Origin: Asparagopsis taxiformis
Lineage: Eukaryota > Rhodophyta > Florideophyceae > Bonnemaisoniales > Bonnemaisoniaceae
Length of the DNA: 64,000 nt
Direction of reading: 5' to 3'
Assembly (NCBI GenBank): GCA_030407315.1
Contig: JALQPE010002781.1
Coordinates: 1-64,000, forward strand
Both the position numbers and the translations under genes were made by a program. This document shows positions 1-12,046 of this stretch, piece after piece (within the stretch, counting starts at the first letter, position 1; every line of letters starts with the position of its first letter). Under the pieces are notes generated by a model that had not been told where the DNA came from, searched no databases, and was given only the letters and a program-made list of their open reading frames with translations.

Positions 1-128
1 AGTGGACGTCCGCATCCAAAAAATTTTTATTTTTTTGGACGCGGACGTTTCATTTGTTCTAGTAAATCTCGGGGCCGACTAGGACCCGTACTAGAGAGAC
101 TGGACGTCCGCGTCCACTTCCGAAAACA
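1..128. repeat. Hairpin repeat R, copy 1 (left edge cut by window)
   Basis: This stretch matches 13097-13226 almost base for base, differing mainly in A/T run lengths. It holds a GACGTCC-type arm three times: forward at about 3-16, inverted at about 38-50 and forward at about 102-116. The first two could fold into a hairpin around an A/T run. It abuts the truncated chromovirus LTR at about 129-134. No ORF in it is credible. It could be the end of a larger element that extends left of the window. Confidence 0.6.
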
Positions 129-133
129 CACGA

Positions 134-410
134 CGTACTCCCTCCCATCGCCGCACGTAAGGCTGATTGCGTGTAGTGCCTCCGGGCTTGGTTGAGAGCG
201 CCTCCGGTGACGTACCACCTGGTTTGCTAACGTAATCCTCGCGTGGATTGTTGCGTCGTGACGCTCGTGTCTACTCTCTAACCTATCTCTACCGTTCTAC
301 CTAACATACAGTCAAACACCAGCGGGTGGACTGTTCTTCGTTTCGTTTCGTAAGGACAGCGTGTCCACTAGCTCGTACCAGCTACTTCGTCACCGAACTA
401 TCGTTCCACA
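134..410 (+). repeat. Chromovirus 5' LTR, truncated
   Basis: It aligns to the last ~280 bp of the 3' LTR at 12431-12710 with about three differences, and ends in TTCCACA like the other copies. The first ~385 bp of the LTR are missing where repeat R abuts it. Confidence 0.85.
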
Positions 411-411
411 G

Positions 412-426
412 TGGTCTCTCGACCTA
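412..426 (+). promoter_or_regulatory. Putative primer binding site of the chromovirus
   Basis: One base after the LTR the sequence reads TGGTCTCTCGACC. TGG is the expected complement of a tRNA 3' CCA end. The primer tRNA was not identified. Confidence 0.4.
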
Positions 427-691
427 GAAGTTGCTACGAGCATAACGACAACCAACGAGGTTGAGCTCTTTTACGTTAACGAAAGCTACGTGCTACAGAC
501 GACGGTCTATAAATTACGCTGTGTCGAATTCCAGCGCGTCGCCCAGGCAACCGTTGCCAACGTCAGCGGACGCCGAAGCCGACGTGGCCTTGTCAGCAGA
601 AGCGATCTTCGCGACTGATCGATCTATCCCGCCGGATATCGAGGCGATCGGCCAGCTACCACGTACGGTAAGCCCGTTTGAGTCCGTGAGT

Positions 692-2422
692 ATGGACCCC
701 GCAACGCGCGGTCAGCTCAACGAAGGGAACGTGACTCCCACGGCACTACGTGTAGTGTACGAAGACCTTCGAGGTCACATCGAAAGGGCGAGCGACGCGG
801 CCGTCGACGAAGCCGTAAGGCAGAGACTCGGAGTCTCGGAGCGCGAAGCTCTTGAGTTACGTGAACGCTCAGCGACCCTCGAACGGGAAAACGAAGATTT
901 ACGAAACCGCCTCTCCGCCGTGGAGGGTAGACTCGACTCGTTTGTCGTAGTATTCAACGAAATCGTCGCCGGACGTTCCGCTCCGCCGAGCGGAAGCGTT
1001 CCGAATTACGAAGAAGGCTCGCGCGCCTATAACTCGCAATCCTCCCCAGCCGTTCCGGGAGGATACCCACCAACACCCTGTCCGACGACCCCGACAACGT
1101 ACGGAAGGGGGGCGACAGTGCAACGAGCCATCGCCAACCCCGACGTGACGCCACGAAGGCAATTACGTTTTAACGATACGCCAGACCACGCGCGGTCGGC
1201 GGACGCAGCACGAGCTGCGCAATTCGATACGAGAGCCCCCCCGCCACGTGAGACGTACATTCCGTGGCTGGGTACGTTCGCCACGACGGACACGCGAGTC
1301 CACGAAAACGAACGTGCCGACGCGGTACGCTTACCAGGGAACGCCCTCGGACCCGTTTGCCACGCGTTGGCAGAGCACACGACAATGCTCGACGCATTTG
1401 CGAACGTGGTGTCGTACCGCATGTACCGACTTAACGATGTACGTGAGCATCTCTACGTGAACGAGAGTCAAAGCGTACATAAGCTCAAACGTGAGCTGGA
1501 GGGACTTTTCCCTACGTTGAGACCGTTCTCCGGTCGGAATCCGATTACGTTGCTCGGATTCCCCGCCCAAATACGTGATGGGTTCAGCACACTCGGAGTG
1601 TGCGAGGGAGTGGCAGTACGTGCGCTGCACTTCTTCCTCGAAGGGGACGCCCGACGGTTCTACGATTCCCAGTGTACGACTGGCGTGATCACGACTGATC
1701 CGACGAAGAGGTTCTCGTGGCCTCACGTAATCAACGCGTTGATTAAACGGTACCTGCAAGACGACGTGCTGCAGGAGGCCTACGAAAAGGTCACGATGAT
1801 CACGCAGAGTCCTAACGAGGACGAGAATCAGTACGCTGATAGACTCGACACCGCCACGCGGGCGTGCAACTACGTGTTTACGGATCGACTCCTCGTTCAC
1901 CACTACGTACGTGGTTTGCTGCCCTCGACGCGGGCAGCCGTGACGGAACGACTCCAGTCACTCCCCGAACGAGAGAGGAACGACCTCACCGTTGTGAGAC
2001 GACTGGCGACGGCCGAAGGAACGACCTTCCGTGCACGTACGGCAGCTGTCGCGTCAGCCGCGAAACCGAAAGTGCGGTTTCCGGTGAAGCCTACGTTGGC
2101 TATTTCCGACCACGAGTCGAAAAAGTTCGCGGACTACGATGAGTCCGCGTACTTACGTAACGAACGGGCTAACGAGCCCAGTTACCACGATGGTAACCCG
2201 AATATCCCCGCGAGGGATGATGACGACGTGTCGCTTGCTGCGGTTCACGTTGCCGAGAATTTAGAGGCGATACTCTTCACGAACGGGCCGCCGCCCCAAC
2301 GATACGAAAACGGCAAACGAAAAGCCGGACGAGCTCGAAGCTCGATTGAACCGTCCATGCGAGGACGTGCCGAAGCTCACGAGCGAGCAGACGCAATTAG
2401 CGCATTCCGTAATCCCGAATGA
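692..2422 (+). CDS. gag: Chromovirus Gag (capsid part)
   Basis: The frame is open from about 461, but the first ATG in it is at 692, giving 576 residues. An N-terminal coiled coil (about residues 40-100, rich in R, E and L) precedes a proline-rich linker. The middle to C-terminal part (about residues 265-480) has the helical pattern of a retrotransposon Gag domain, including a LEGDA(R/K)RFYD-like segment. The frame ends in TGA at 2420-2422. The zinc knuckle lies in another frame from 2346, so a frameshift or an old indel separates capsid and nucleocapsid. The protein would form the virus-like particle. Confidence 0.75.
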   Translation: MDPATRGQLNEGNVTPTALRVVYEDLRGHIERASDAAVDEAVRQRLGVSEREALELRERSATLERENEDLRNRLSAVEGRLDSFVVVFNEIVAGRSAPPSGSVPNYEEGSRAYNSQSSPAVPGGYPPTPCPTTPTTYGRGATVQRAIANPDVTPRRQLRFNDTPDHARSADAARAAQFDTRAPPPRETYIPWLGTFATTDTRVHENERADAVRLPGNALGPVCHALAEHTTMLDAFANVVSYRMYRLNDVREHLYVNESQSVHKLKRELEGLFPTLRPFSGRNPITLLGFPAQIRDGFSTLGVCEGVAVRALHFFLEGDARRFYDSQCTTGVITTDPTKRFSWPHVINALIKRYLQDDVLQEAYEKVTMITQSPNEDENQYADRLDTATRACNYVFTDRLLVHHYVRGLLPSTRAAVTERLQSLPERERNDLTVVRRLATAEGTTFRARTAAVASAAKPKVRFPVKPTLAISDHESKKFADYDESAYLRNERANEPSYHDGNPNIPARDDDDVSLAAVHVAENLEAILFTNGPPPQRYENGKRKAGRARSSIEPSMRGRAEAHERADAISAFRNPE

Positions 2423-2915
2423 TTACTGGACGCTATCGTGTTGGTCATGCCGCGAAGATGGCCACTCGACGTTTACGTGCCCGCGTCTGACGCCAGATCA
2501 ACGGATCTTCTTCGCGTACAAGTACTACCTCTTCCACGTGAAGAGCAACCCGCGGCAGGCTGAGTACTTCCGCCAACGAATGGCTAAACGAAACCAGGAA
2601 CGACCTGGTGAGCGAGGGAACGTGAACCCGCGGAGGTACGGCACGCCGCCTACGATACTCCGAAACCCCAATCGTGACGGGGGGAGGCCATTCGACCGGC
2701 GCCGCGGCGACTTACGTAATGATCGACGTGATGCCCGCCCGTGGGCGAACGAACGAAATGGCCAGCGTAATGGCCGCAGCGGAGTCTACGTGACGACTTC
2801 CGCTGACGAGACACCACTCGAGGTGGGAACGAGTCACGATGACGAACGAGCTTCGTGGGCTCACGACGACGACGTGTCGAACGGCCCCGCACCGGAAAAC
2901 GACCAGGCGATGTAG
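2346..2915 (+). CDS. Chromovirus nucleocapsid ORF with CCHC zinc knuckle
   Basis: This frame carries the motif CWSCREDGHSTFTC, a CX2CX4HX4C retroviral zinc knuckle for RNA binding, followed by a basic Arg/Asn/Gly-rich tail. It overlaps the end of gag (+1 frame relative to gag) and the start of the pol frame, which is the same frame as gag. Two compensating indels, or programmed shifts, would join all three. I favour indels, but the sequence alone cannot decide. Confidence 0.65.
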   Translation: MNRPCEDVPKLTSEQTQLAHSVIPNDYWTLSCWSCREDGHSTFTCPRLTPDQRIFFAYKYYLFHVKSNPRQAEYFRQRMAKRNQERPGERGNVNPRRYGTPPTILRNPNRDGGRPFDRRRGDLRNDRRDARPWANERNGQRNGRSGVYVTTSADETPLEVGTSHDDERASWAHDDDVSNGPAPENDQAM

Positions 2916-5900
2916 GTCACGAGCCACCCACATCGCCTGAACCCTTACGTGAAAGGGGGACGACCGACGTCGATGATTGGTCCTCCGCAGGCTCACCGAC
3001 GAACGAGAGTTACGAAAAGCTCACGGCCGCGAAGGCCAACTCGAGTCAAACGATACCCGACGTGGGGAGAGACACGAAGTCCAACCGGACGAACGAACCT
3101 CACACGAAGAGGAAGTCTCGCAGACGAGCGAGACGCGCTACCCGGAAGCACGACGCTTCCGAGCGCGATAAAGCCAAGCACGCGGCTTATACGAAGCGTG
3201 TCGACGCAAAAGAAGCCATACGGGCTCATACGGTGAAGCAACGAACCGCCAACGGAGACGGAGACCGCGCGCCGGTCAGAACCGAGCCGTTGGTTCTCGA
3301 CGGGCACACGTGCCTACTTGCTTCGAAGCATTACATCGTGTCCGGAACGATCGGACTAGACCTCAACGTGATGAGGGCGATTACCATCGCGATGGATACG
3401 TGCAGCGGCTACAACTTGATACGAACAAGTTTACTACCCTACGACTGGGTTGACCGCTGTCTACGTGACGAAGAGCTACCGAAGCTCGGAGACGCCAACG
3501 GGCGACGTTTGCCCATCGAAGGCGCCATCCTGCTTCGTGTCAGGCTTGGGAACTCGCTGTTCCGCGTTAAGTTCTTCGTAGCCAACACGCTGGCTGTCCC
3601 CGTTATAATGGGCACGGCGTTCATGTCGAGGCATGTCGATGCCATACGCTGTCGAGCGCAAACGATCGAACTCCATCGAGGAGATACGATACCCATTATC
3701 GCGGAGGGTGATACGACGACTCCATACGAGGAGGGGGAAGAGACGAATCCAAACATGGAACACCCGAAACGCCGCGAGCGTAACGCGGCCTCGAATCGGC
3801 CAAGCCGAACGTTTTCGGTTCGCCTGACGAAGTACACGCGTGTACCGGCGATGTCGCAACGGACCGTCAACGTGACGACGGATGCGACCGGACTCGTGTT
3901 CCTCGAACCGAAAGCGTCGGTGCAATTCCGGCATGGGCTTCGTATAGCCAACGGAGTGGTCGACGTAGGACCCAGAGAGACGTTCTCTATTATCGTATCT
4001 AACTTCACGAAGAAGGACCGCGAGCTGCCGAAAGGCGCGACGATTGCGTACGCGGTACGCTCCCCGTTGGGAATCGTCCCACTCAAGCGTGAGGGCGGCG
4101 AAGCCCTCGCGAAGGTTTTGAACCTACCGCTAGTCGACGCGACGACGCGGACGAGCACGAACGGGTTGGGCGACGAAACGCCAGACCCGTTGGTCAACGA
4201 AAAGGGGAACGACCCCGCCACGGATTGGCAGTCCACAATCGATTTGTCGCACCTCGACGACGAGGATTTACGAAAGCGCATCAACGAGATGTTAGCCACA
4301 CATTCGTCAATGTGGACGAGCGGACGCCTCGGCGAAATCAATGCTACGGAGCATCGAACCGAACTCGAACCGGGCACGCAGCCCATACGTTCAATACCCT
4401 ATCGTCAGGGTCCGGCTTTACGTACGATAGCCGAGGAGCAGATCACGAAGATGCTCAACGAAAGGGTTATCGAACCCGCGTCCAGCGAATGGGCGTCACC
4501 AATCGTGTTGGTGCCAAAGAAGGACGGATCCTTACGTTTCTGTGTCGATTACAGACGTTTGAACGCGAAAACGATCGCCGATTCGTACCCGCTTCCTCGT
4601 ATGGAAGATTGCCTCGATTAGCTTGGCGACGCCGCCATCTTCACGACACTTGACTGTAACGCCGGTTACTGGCAAGTGCCCGTCTCCGCCGAGGACCGTG
4701 ATAAGACAACGTTTACGTCTTTCATGGGAACGTATCGCTACGTGCGAATGCCATTCGGGCTACGAAACGCCCCCGCTACGTTTCAGCGGACGTTGGACAT
4801 CATCCTCTCCGGAGTACGTTGGCAATCGTGCCTTGTTTACTTAGACGACGTAATCGTCTTTTCGAAAGACCTCGAGTCTCACCTGGGTCACGTTGACCAG
4901 GTGCTTTCCCTGCTACGCGCAGCGGGAGTAACGTTAAAGCTCACGAAGTGCTCGTTCTTTCAACCACGGGTTGACTACCTGGGGCACGTGATTACCCCAG
5001 GGAAGCTGCACGTCGCAGCACGGAACAAGGAAGCCTTTCGTACGGCTACGTTCCCGCGAGACAAGACGCAATGTCGATCGTTTTTGGGCGCGGCCAACGT
5101 TTACCGCCGTTTCGTAAAGGCGTATGCCGAGATCGCTCGGCCACTCAACACGATGTTGAAGAAGGACGCTTCCCCCGATTGGACGAACCCAACGGACGCG
5201 CAAACGAATGCGTTCGAAACGTTGAAGACGATACTGGTGTCGCCACCAGTATTGCACCTTCCGAAAGCGGGACGTCCGTTCATGATCGATACCGACGCGT
5301 CGGCGTATCAGCTGGGAGCTACGTTGCTCCAGCAGCAAAACGAAGATAAGCCCAACGAATGGGTGCCGATTGGGTACTGGTCGAAGACCCTTAACGAAAC
5401 CGAACGTGGTTACTCGGCGACCGAGCGCGAGTGTTACTCCGTCGTCTGGGCGATAACGTCGCTCCGACCCTACGTAGAGGGTCAGCGGTTCACCGTACGT
5501 ACGGACCACGAAGCCTTACGTTGGCTGATGACGCTGACGGACGCGTCCGGACGACTACTACGATGGAGGCTACGCGTTGCCGAATTCGATTTCGAAGTTA
5601 CGTACAGGCCTGGGCGCGTGCACCAGGTACCTGACGCTTTATCACGTGTGATATCTACGTATGACGACGGTCGACCCGTCGACGATGACGTACCATCGTA
5701 CGGGGACGCGGTCCTCGTGACGACTCGCAGTCGGCGACAACCCACACGAAATGGGAAAGGACGAACGACGTCCGTACGTAAAAAGGCGACGAATGCCGGG
5801 GGTCACGACGACCCGTCGAACGAGACTCGTGATGAACGAACACCAGCCACGACGGCTGGCCACGATGGCCTCGAGTTCAACCGCGACGCGTCGCTCGATG

Positions 5901-7444
5901 ACGTTCTTGACGAGGAACCTGATTTCCTCGACGAACAGCGCGTTGCTGAAGACGATTCGGCACGCGTGCCACCAGCTGACGTTCAGCTTCCCATTACGAG
6001 GGACGAGCTTATCGAAGCTCAACGCGAGGACGCGTTCTGTCAAACGATACTGACACGACAGTCCGACATGCAGGACGCTGCATTCTTTGAAGGCCACGAT
6101 GGCTTACTCCGACGCCGGAACCCTCACGACGAGGAACGTACACAAATCGTTGTGCCGGTTTCGTTACGGCCGCGGCTACTGGAATTGACGCACCACCACG
6201 TCCTCGCTGGACATCCCGGACAAACGAGTATGTACTATACCCTACGGAGGACGTACTACTGGCCCGCGATGGCCGCCGACATCCACGCAACGGTACGAAA
6301 CTGCGTTGGATGTGCGAAGAACCGCGTGAAGCTTCGCAAACGGACGAACCCGTTACGTTTATTTCCGGCCACGGAGCCGTTGCGAGACCTATGTATCGAC
6401 ATACTAGGTCCGCTTACGAAAACCACGCGTGGTAACCGATTTATCCTCGTGATAACGGACCGCTTCACGAAGCTGACTAGAGTCGTACCTCTACGAAATA
6501 TCGATTCCGCCAACGTGGCGAGCGCGTTCGTCAACGCGTGGGTCTTCTCGTATGGACCCCCACGGACGCTCATAAGCGATAACGGAAAGCAGTTCGCTGC
6601 TAAGTTTTTCCAGCGCGTCTGCAACGAAATCGGCGTGACGAACGTCTTTACGTCGACGTACCACCCCCAAACGAACGGGCAGGTGGAGCGCTACAACAGG
6701 ACGATCCTGGCGATGCTACGCAATTACGTGAACGAAAACTAGAACGACTGGGATCGATACGCATCGGCGTTAACGTTTGCGTACAACACGCATGTGCATT
6801 CGAGCACGGGCACGACGCCCTTCGACTTGATTCTCACGAATCCACCGCCACCGTTGGCGCTACACACGTCGGTAACGAACCGCGAACTACCCGACGGGGG
6901 AGGGCGAGCCACTTACCTTCGTGAGCTCGCCACAACGATGGACAACGCGTATCGAACGCTGAAGGCCGCGCAGGCACGTTATAAACGTAACTTCGACAAA
7001 CGAGTCCGTGTCTCGAATCGAAACATCCGCGCGGGAGAATACGTATTCATCGACCCGACGGACGGGACCACGAAGGGCACGAAGCTCGGTAACCACGCGT
7101 TGGGACCGTTCCGCGTACTACGTAACGACGTACGTACGTTCGTCATCCAACGAGGAGACGTAGTTGAACGTGTCAACTCGGACCGCGTTGCGTACGCGCC
7201 AACGCCGGCGAACGCGCCCCCGCCGGAGCCATACGATGCCACCGAGGCAGACCTCGACAAGAACCGCGACGGTCCGGCGTATGTAGTAGACGACCTACTC
7301 AACCACCGCGTGAACGAGGACGGAACGTTAGACTTCCTCGTGAAGTGGGTCGGGTATCGTACCCCTACGTGGGAGCCCCGCCGGAACGTATCTGAAGAGA
7401 GCGTCTCTCGATACTTCGCACGCGTGCGACGAGCAACAACGTGA
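2855..7444 (+). pseudogene. pol: Chromovirus Pol: protease, RT, RNase H, integrase, chromodomain; two TAG stops
   Basis: One frame runs from 2855 to 7444, broken only by TAG at 4619-4621 and 6740-6742. In order: basic N-terminus; aspartic protease with MDTCSGYNLI in place of the usual DTG; RT with FCVDYRRLN, MPFGLRNAP and catalytic YLDD (near 4838); RNase H with DTDAS and TDHEALRWL; integrase with an HHCC finger (HHHVLAGHPG ... CVGCAKN) and D,D,E residues in CIDILGP, ISDNGKQF and the QTNGQVER segment; GPY/F-like module; chromodomain at about 7280-7425 (FLVKWVGY, TWEPRRN). Both TAG codons sit where relatives have glutamine, so each is one C-to-T change from CAG. Confidence 0.9.
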
Positions 7445-9957
7445 AAGGCCACGACGGCCCCCGAAAACGCACACGAGCGTCGGGTTAAGCGCACGCGTGC
7501 GCGACGTTGCACGATGCAACAAACGAAGGCGACGAGCCGCACGAACGAGAAGCGAAGGCACAACGAGTGGCCGGGACGTCCATCCTTGCGTTGGGGGGGC
7601 GCGATGCGTGCTAGAGCCGTCGCTCTTTTCGTTTTCGACACCATACGTTGGTGGAGGCACGAGCGCCAACGAAAGATTGGACGACGAGTCCACGCGCGGA
7701 CGATTCACACGATGTGAAGAGCCACGACTGGCTCGACAGTGTTGACCGTCCCACGGGCAAAGGTGACGACACCACGGGCCACGGACGGACAACACGACAG
7801 ATTTTTCGCGCGAAAAATTATACTTGGGCCAGCGGGCCATGGACGCACGGTACGAAAAATCGGGCCGGCTACAGTGCGCTAATCCGGCCAAATCTCGGGG
7901 ACACGCGTGCCCCGAAAATTTCGTAATTGTGGCATGTCACGTGAGCCATCGTACGTCCCCGTGGACAGCCGCTGACAACGAGTCGTATCGACCAACGAGG
8001 TCAACGCCAACAGCTCGCGAGCTAACGGCCACGTGACGCCGGAAGGCGGAGAAACGACATAGGACGGACGCGTCCCCAACGAAGATAGCAACGGCCTCAT
8101 TACGGAACTTCACGCACGAAGCGGAACGAAGCTATACGTTAGCCGACGAACAAGACCAACGGGTCTCAGCGCACGAAGCGCGCGAGTAAAGCGTGCGAAC
8201 GACGAGCCAACGAGGCCGCGACAACGGACGGCGAACCGTATCGCCATCGTGAGGCACGACGCCGAACGCGGTAGCCACGTACGGCAACCACGGAATGACA
8301 CAACGGTGTCCCGCCACGCGGGCATAACGAATGACACGCGAAAGCGAAAAGCTCGCCGGCTAGTCGAAACGCACGAGCAAACCCGAAAGGGGTTGACCAC
8401 GTACGGTCACGAAGACGAAGACGCGCACGTCCGCGTCGCAACCGTAAAAGCTAACGAAGCTTCAACCTCGTACGCATTCGAAGGCACACGCGCCACCGGC
8501 TACGTTGGCCAGGATACGAGCGCGTACGCGGACGTCGTAACGATAACGACGTACCTCAACGGGTCGACCCCGCGAAACGAAAATACGAATACGCGACGGC
8601 GTACAAGCTGGTAGCCAACGTAAAACGGCACAGCTGAAGGCAACGAGCCGACGAAAGACTGGCTCACGTAACAGCCTCAAACGCCCGCGGGCGTGCGAGA
8701 CGACTTCGTCAATCGCGTCCCCGTCGGGTTCGCAAGTCGAATGAACGAAATTACGCAACGGCGTAGAGGGCGAGCATTACGTATGCCCAGGTGCACGTCG
8801 CACCACATAACGGATGAGCTAACGAGACGCTCCTCGGACGCCGCGGCGAACGACGCCGCCACGCGAAGCGGACTAGCGCAACGATTGCGCCACCGGCTAA
8901 CGTGAAGCCGCGGAAACGGGAAGCGCGACGGCGCTAACGATGTTCGCTAACGGTGTTAACGGCTATACGAAAAGCCAAGCCCGCCGGCAACCACGTCGTT
9001 AACGGAACCGCAACGTACTGCGACGCACCGCCGCGTACACGCAACGGCGTGAAACGTCAAGCCAACTCACGCGCGAGTCGGCCTGACGTTTAGCGAAATT
9101 TCCGTCCAGCTCATCGGAGCAAATTAAAATTGGCACCGACGTGCTACGTGCCAACGAGCTCGAATGCTCAACGGAATTCGACACCCGACGGGGTTATCCG
9201 CACGAGAAACGACGGCGGAAACGAATTCCGAGGTAGTTACAAAATGATAACGCCACTGGCCAACGTGAAGCCGCGGGAACGTGAAGCGCGACGGCGCTAC
9301 TTACGACGACGGCTATACGAACTGCCAAGCCCGCCGGCAACCACGTCGTTAACGGAACCGCAACGTACTGCGACGAATTGCTGCGTACACGCCACGGCGT
9401 AGAACGTCAAGCCGACTCGCGCGCGCGTCGGTCTGACGTTCGACGAATTTTCGCCCAACTCATCGGAGCAAATTAAAATTGGCACCGACGCGCTACGTGC
9501 CAAAGAGCTCGAATGCTCAACGGAATTCGACACCCGACGGGGTTATCCGAACGAGAAACGACGGCGGAAACGATTTCCGAGTTAGTTACTAAATGATACG
9601 CACGCCAACGGGCTCTACGATCGAGGTTAACGTACCACTCGCAGTGAAAAGCCGCCGCTACGCGCCGCCGCTTTGCCGAATAGTTTCGTGTGTTACGAAC
9701 CTGCCAACGGGCACGCGCCGCCGCGAACTCGGAGCACGGGCTACGTAAGCCATACGACACCCGACGGGGTAGACGCCACAACAAAAAAATTGTGGGGAGG
9801 GGCTTAACGCTAACCCCCTCCCCCGCCGCAGACGACCTGCCAAACGCGAATTACGAAGCTCAACGGAGCCATGCGATTACGCAAAGAAACAAAACGAAGT
9901 TTACGAAGTAGCACGATGCTAGAGCTGACGTGGCCTACGAACTAACCTAGGAACGAC
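7445..9957 (+). other. Long non-coding interval between pol and the antisense ORF
   Basis: About 2.5 kb inside the chromovirus without a credible sense ORF. It is dense in ACG and CGT triplets and holds the direct repeat at 8889-9598. The phrase GACACCCGACGGGGT recurs three times (near 9178, 9528 and 9756). Function unknown; in plant Ty3 elements such intervals are common and often repeat-rich. Confidence 0.6.
8889..9598 (+). repeat. Direct tandem repeat, two units of about 350-360 bp
   Basis: Unit 1 (8889-9250) and unit 2 (9252-9598) share long blocks, for example the stretch with CAAATTAAAATTGGCACCGA and the ends TAGTTAC...AAATGATA. Unit 1 has a short extra insert near its start. Confidence 0.85.
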
Positions 9958-11981
9958 CTAGTAGCGACGAGAACGCTTGCCCGCAGGGTCATACGGACCA
10001 GGGCCTTCGCCGCGGCTATCGTGGCTGCGGCTGCGACTGGGCTGAACGAAGCCCGGCGCGTACGGATCGACGGTCTGCGTGACCACGGGGGCTCGCTCGC
10101 GACGCGACGCGGGATCCCTAGCGTAAGGATCCGCAGTCCCGTGACTGCGCGTATCCGAAGGGCGCGCCGAAGCGGGGTCGCGTGGCAGGTACGCCGCTGC
10201 GTGACCATACCCGGCGGGGTCGCCGAAGCCGCCGCCACTCGCATAACCGTAAGGTTCATTACGAACGCCAACGGGCGGCGCGTAACTACGAGTCGCCGCG
10301 GCGAGACGCTCGGAAATCGCGCGATCCGTTGCCAAGCGGGCAGTCAGGTCCAACGTCTGGGCCCTGAACTCTTCGGCTGCGCGAGCCACGGACGAGATGA
10401 GGGAACGAATAACCCAGCCGTCCGCACGAGGCGGAGCGGCCATCGACGTACCGAGAAGCCGACGGGCATCCTCATCGGAGACGCGGTCGTCCAGGCTCAC
10501 GAAGCGTGGTGCGCGCTCGGCCGGCGTGGCCACATCCGGAGGACTGACGCGGGCAACGTTGCCCCCTCCCGTAGCCTCGCGTGGCACGATCTCTCGAGGA
10601 TCCGGCGCACGCGGCGCTTCGTTTTGATGGCCACGACGGCCAGAACGCGTCCCTCGGGGGCGCTCGTTGCCCCCGAGGCCGCCGAAATAACCGGCACGAT
10701 TGCCACGACGGCGTTCGGAACGGGAAGCGACCCGCGGCACGTAAGCCCCATCGCTGCGCACGGAGACGAACTCCTGGTTATCGCCGCTTGCGTAATCGGG
10801 ACGTATAACCCGATACTCCGGCCCCAGCGCAAGGGCGCCGCGAGCCTCAGACAACGCGCTGGTAACGGAGACGAACGTGTCGGAACCGTCCACCGGGATT
10901 GCACGAAGCATCTCGTAGTCGGCCAGGAAGTCCAACGTGGACTCCGGCAGTAGGCACGCGCGCCCGAACACACGACGTTCCACGAACAGCGAGCATGCGA
11001 GCATCGCTGCGTGTTCGATATCCACGGCCATGAGGAAACGTTCCTTCACGGGGGCAGGCGCGTCCTTCACGGCATCGGTAAAATAATGTACCACGCGTGG
11101 TAGCAACGTGGACGACCCACGGGGGTACGGAAACTCCTCTACTACTTCCGGCAACGGCGGGAAGTAGAGCTCGCTCGGGACGACCCACGGAGCCGACGCG
11201 TGCGACACGCGGTAGTCGTCCGCGTTCACGTGGCGGAGCGCGAAGTGGTCGTCGTACGACACGACGCTTTTGGAGATGACGCTCAACGAAAGAGCAGTCT
11301 TCCATTCGGCACGTTGCCTTTCGGAAAGTGCCCGCGGACACACGAAGACGGACGCCACCGAGATGAACGGCGGTTCCTCGGGCGTCCCCTTCCACAGGAA
11401 GGCGTCCATACGATCGACGTAGATCGCGTCGTTGACGTCACGCAACCACGAGCGGTCGCAACGTATCGACGCCGGGATCTGGTAACGTTCCGATCCCGGT
11501 GGCCCGTTGGCGAAACGACGCCCGGCTGCCCGCCCCCACGTATCCTCGGCGGAACGCATATAGTCGACGACCGCGCGGCGTCCAGACGATCTCTGGCCAA
11601 CGTGGCGAGATCGTCATCCGTGATACCCACACGAGGCAACGCAGCCCACGCGTGGGTCAGGACGCCTACGTTTAGCGCCGCACCGCCACGTGAGGCGGTG
11701 CCGACTGTCCCAACGGGGTCACCACCCTCCGGCGAGGGATCCTGGCGAGGGGAACGCGGCGAGCCATCACGACGAGGCACGCCCGTGCGGGCCGCCGCCA
11801 CAGCACGACGCGAACGAGCGGCCGCCGCCATCGCGGCTACACCCATCGACGGGGCCGCGGCATCCGGAATGACGGGTGACGAATTTCCCGAGTCGGACGC
11901 CGTTGCGTCATCATCACGTGGGGCAACGGCCCTAGTAGCCTCGGTAGGCGTCACGGAAGCCACCAGGCGAGACGGAACCAT
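9958..11981 (-). CDS. Antisense accessory ORF of the chromovirus (one frame break)
   Basis: On the minus strand an ATG at 11981 opens an Ala/Arg/Pro-rich N-terminal region. At about 11575 the frame must shift by one or two bases to join a second open frame that runs to 9958 (533 residues from its own ATG at 11559). The joined product would be about 670 residues. The middle looks like a folded domain (balanced, with F, Y, W, D and E). It is followed by an Arg/Gly-rich segment (near GNRAGYFGGLGGNERP) and a Ser/Arg/Pro-rich tail, both fitting RNA binding. No known domain recognised. The start lies 66 bp from the 3' LTR, so the LTR may drive it in antisense. The opposite-strand frames here are Arg-rich shadows. 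Confidence 0.6.
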
Positions 11982-12046
11982 CGGGCGAGACGAAGAGGCG
12001 ACGGCCTGAGGAGCAACGGCTTCTCCCGCCCTAACGGATGGGGCTG

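Noticed and set aside
4619..6742. UAG reassigned to glutamine in the host code
   Set aside because: Other elements in the window have TAG where Trp is expected, and the copia C Gag ends in TAG. The host genes end in TAA or TGA, which neither proves nor excludes it, but decay is simpler.
10021..10953. Plus-strand gene opposite the antisense ORF
   Set aside because: Arg-rich composition and a shorter frame mark it as a shadow of the minus-strand ORF.
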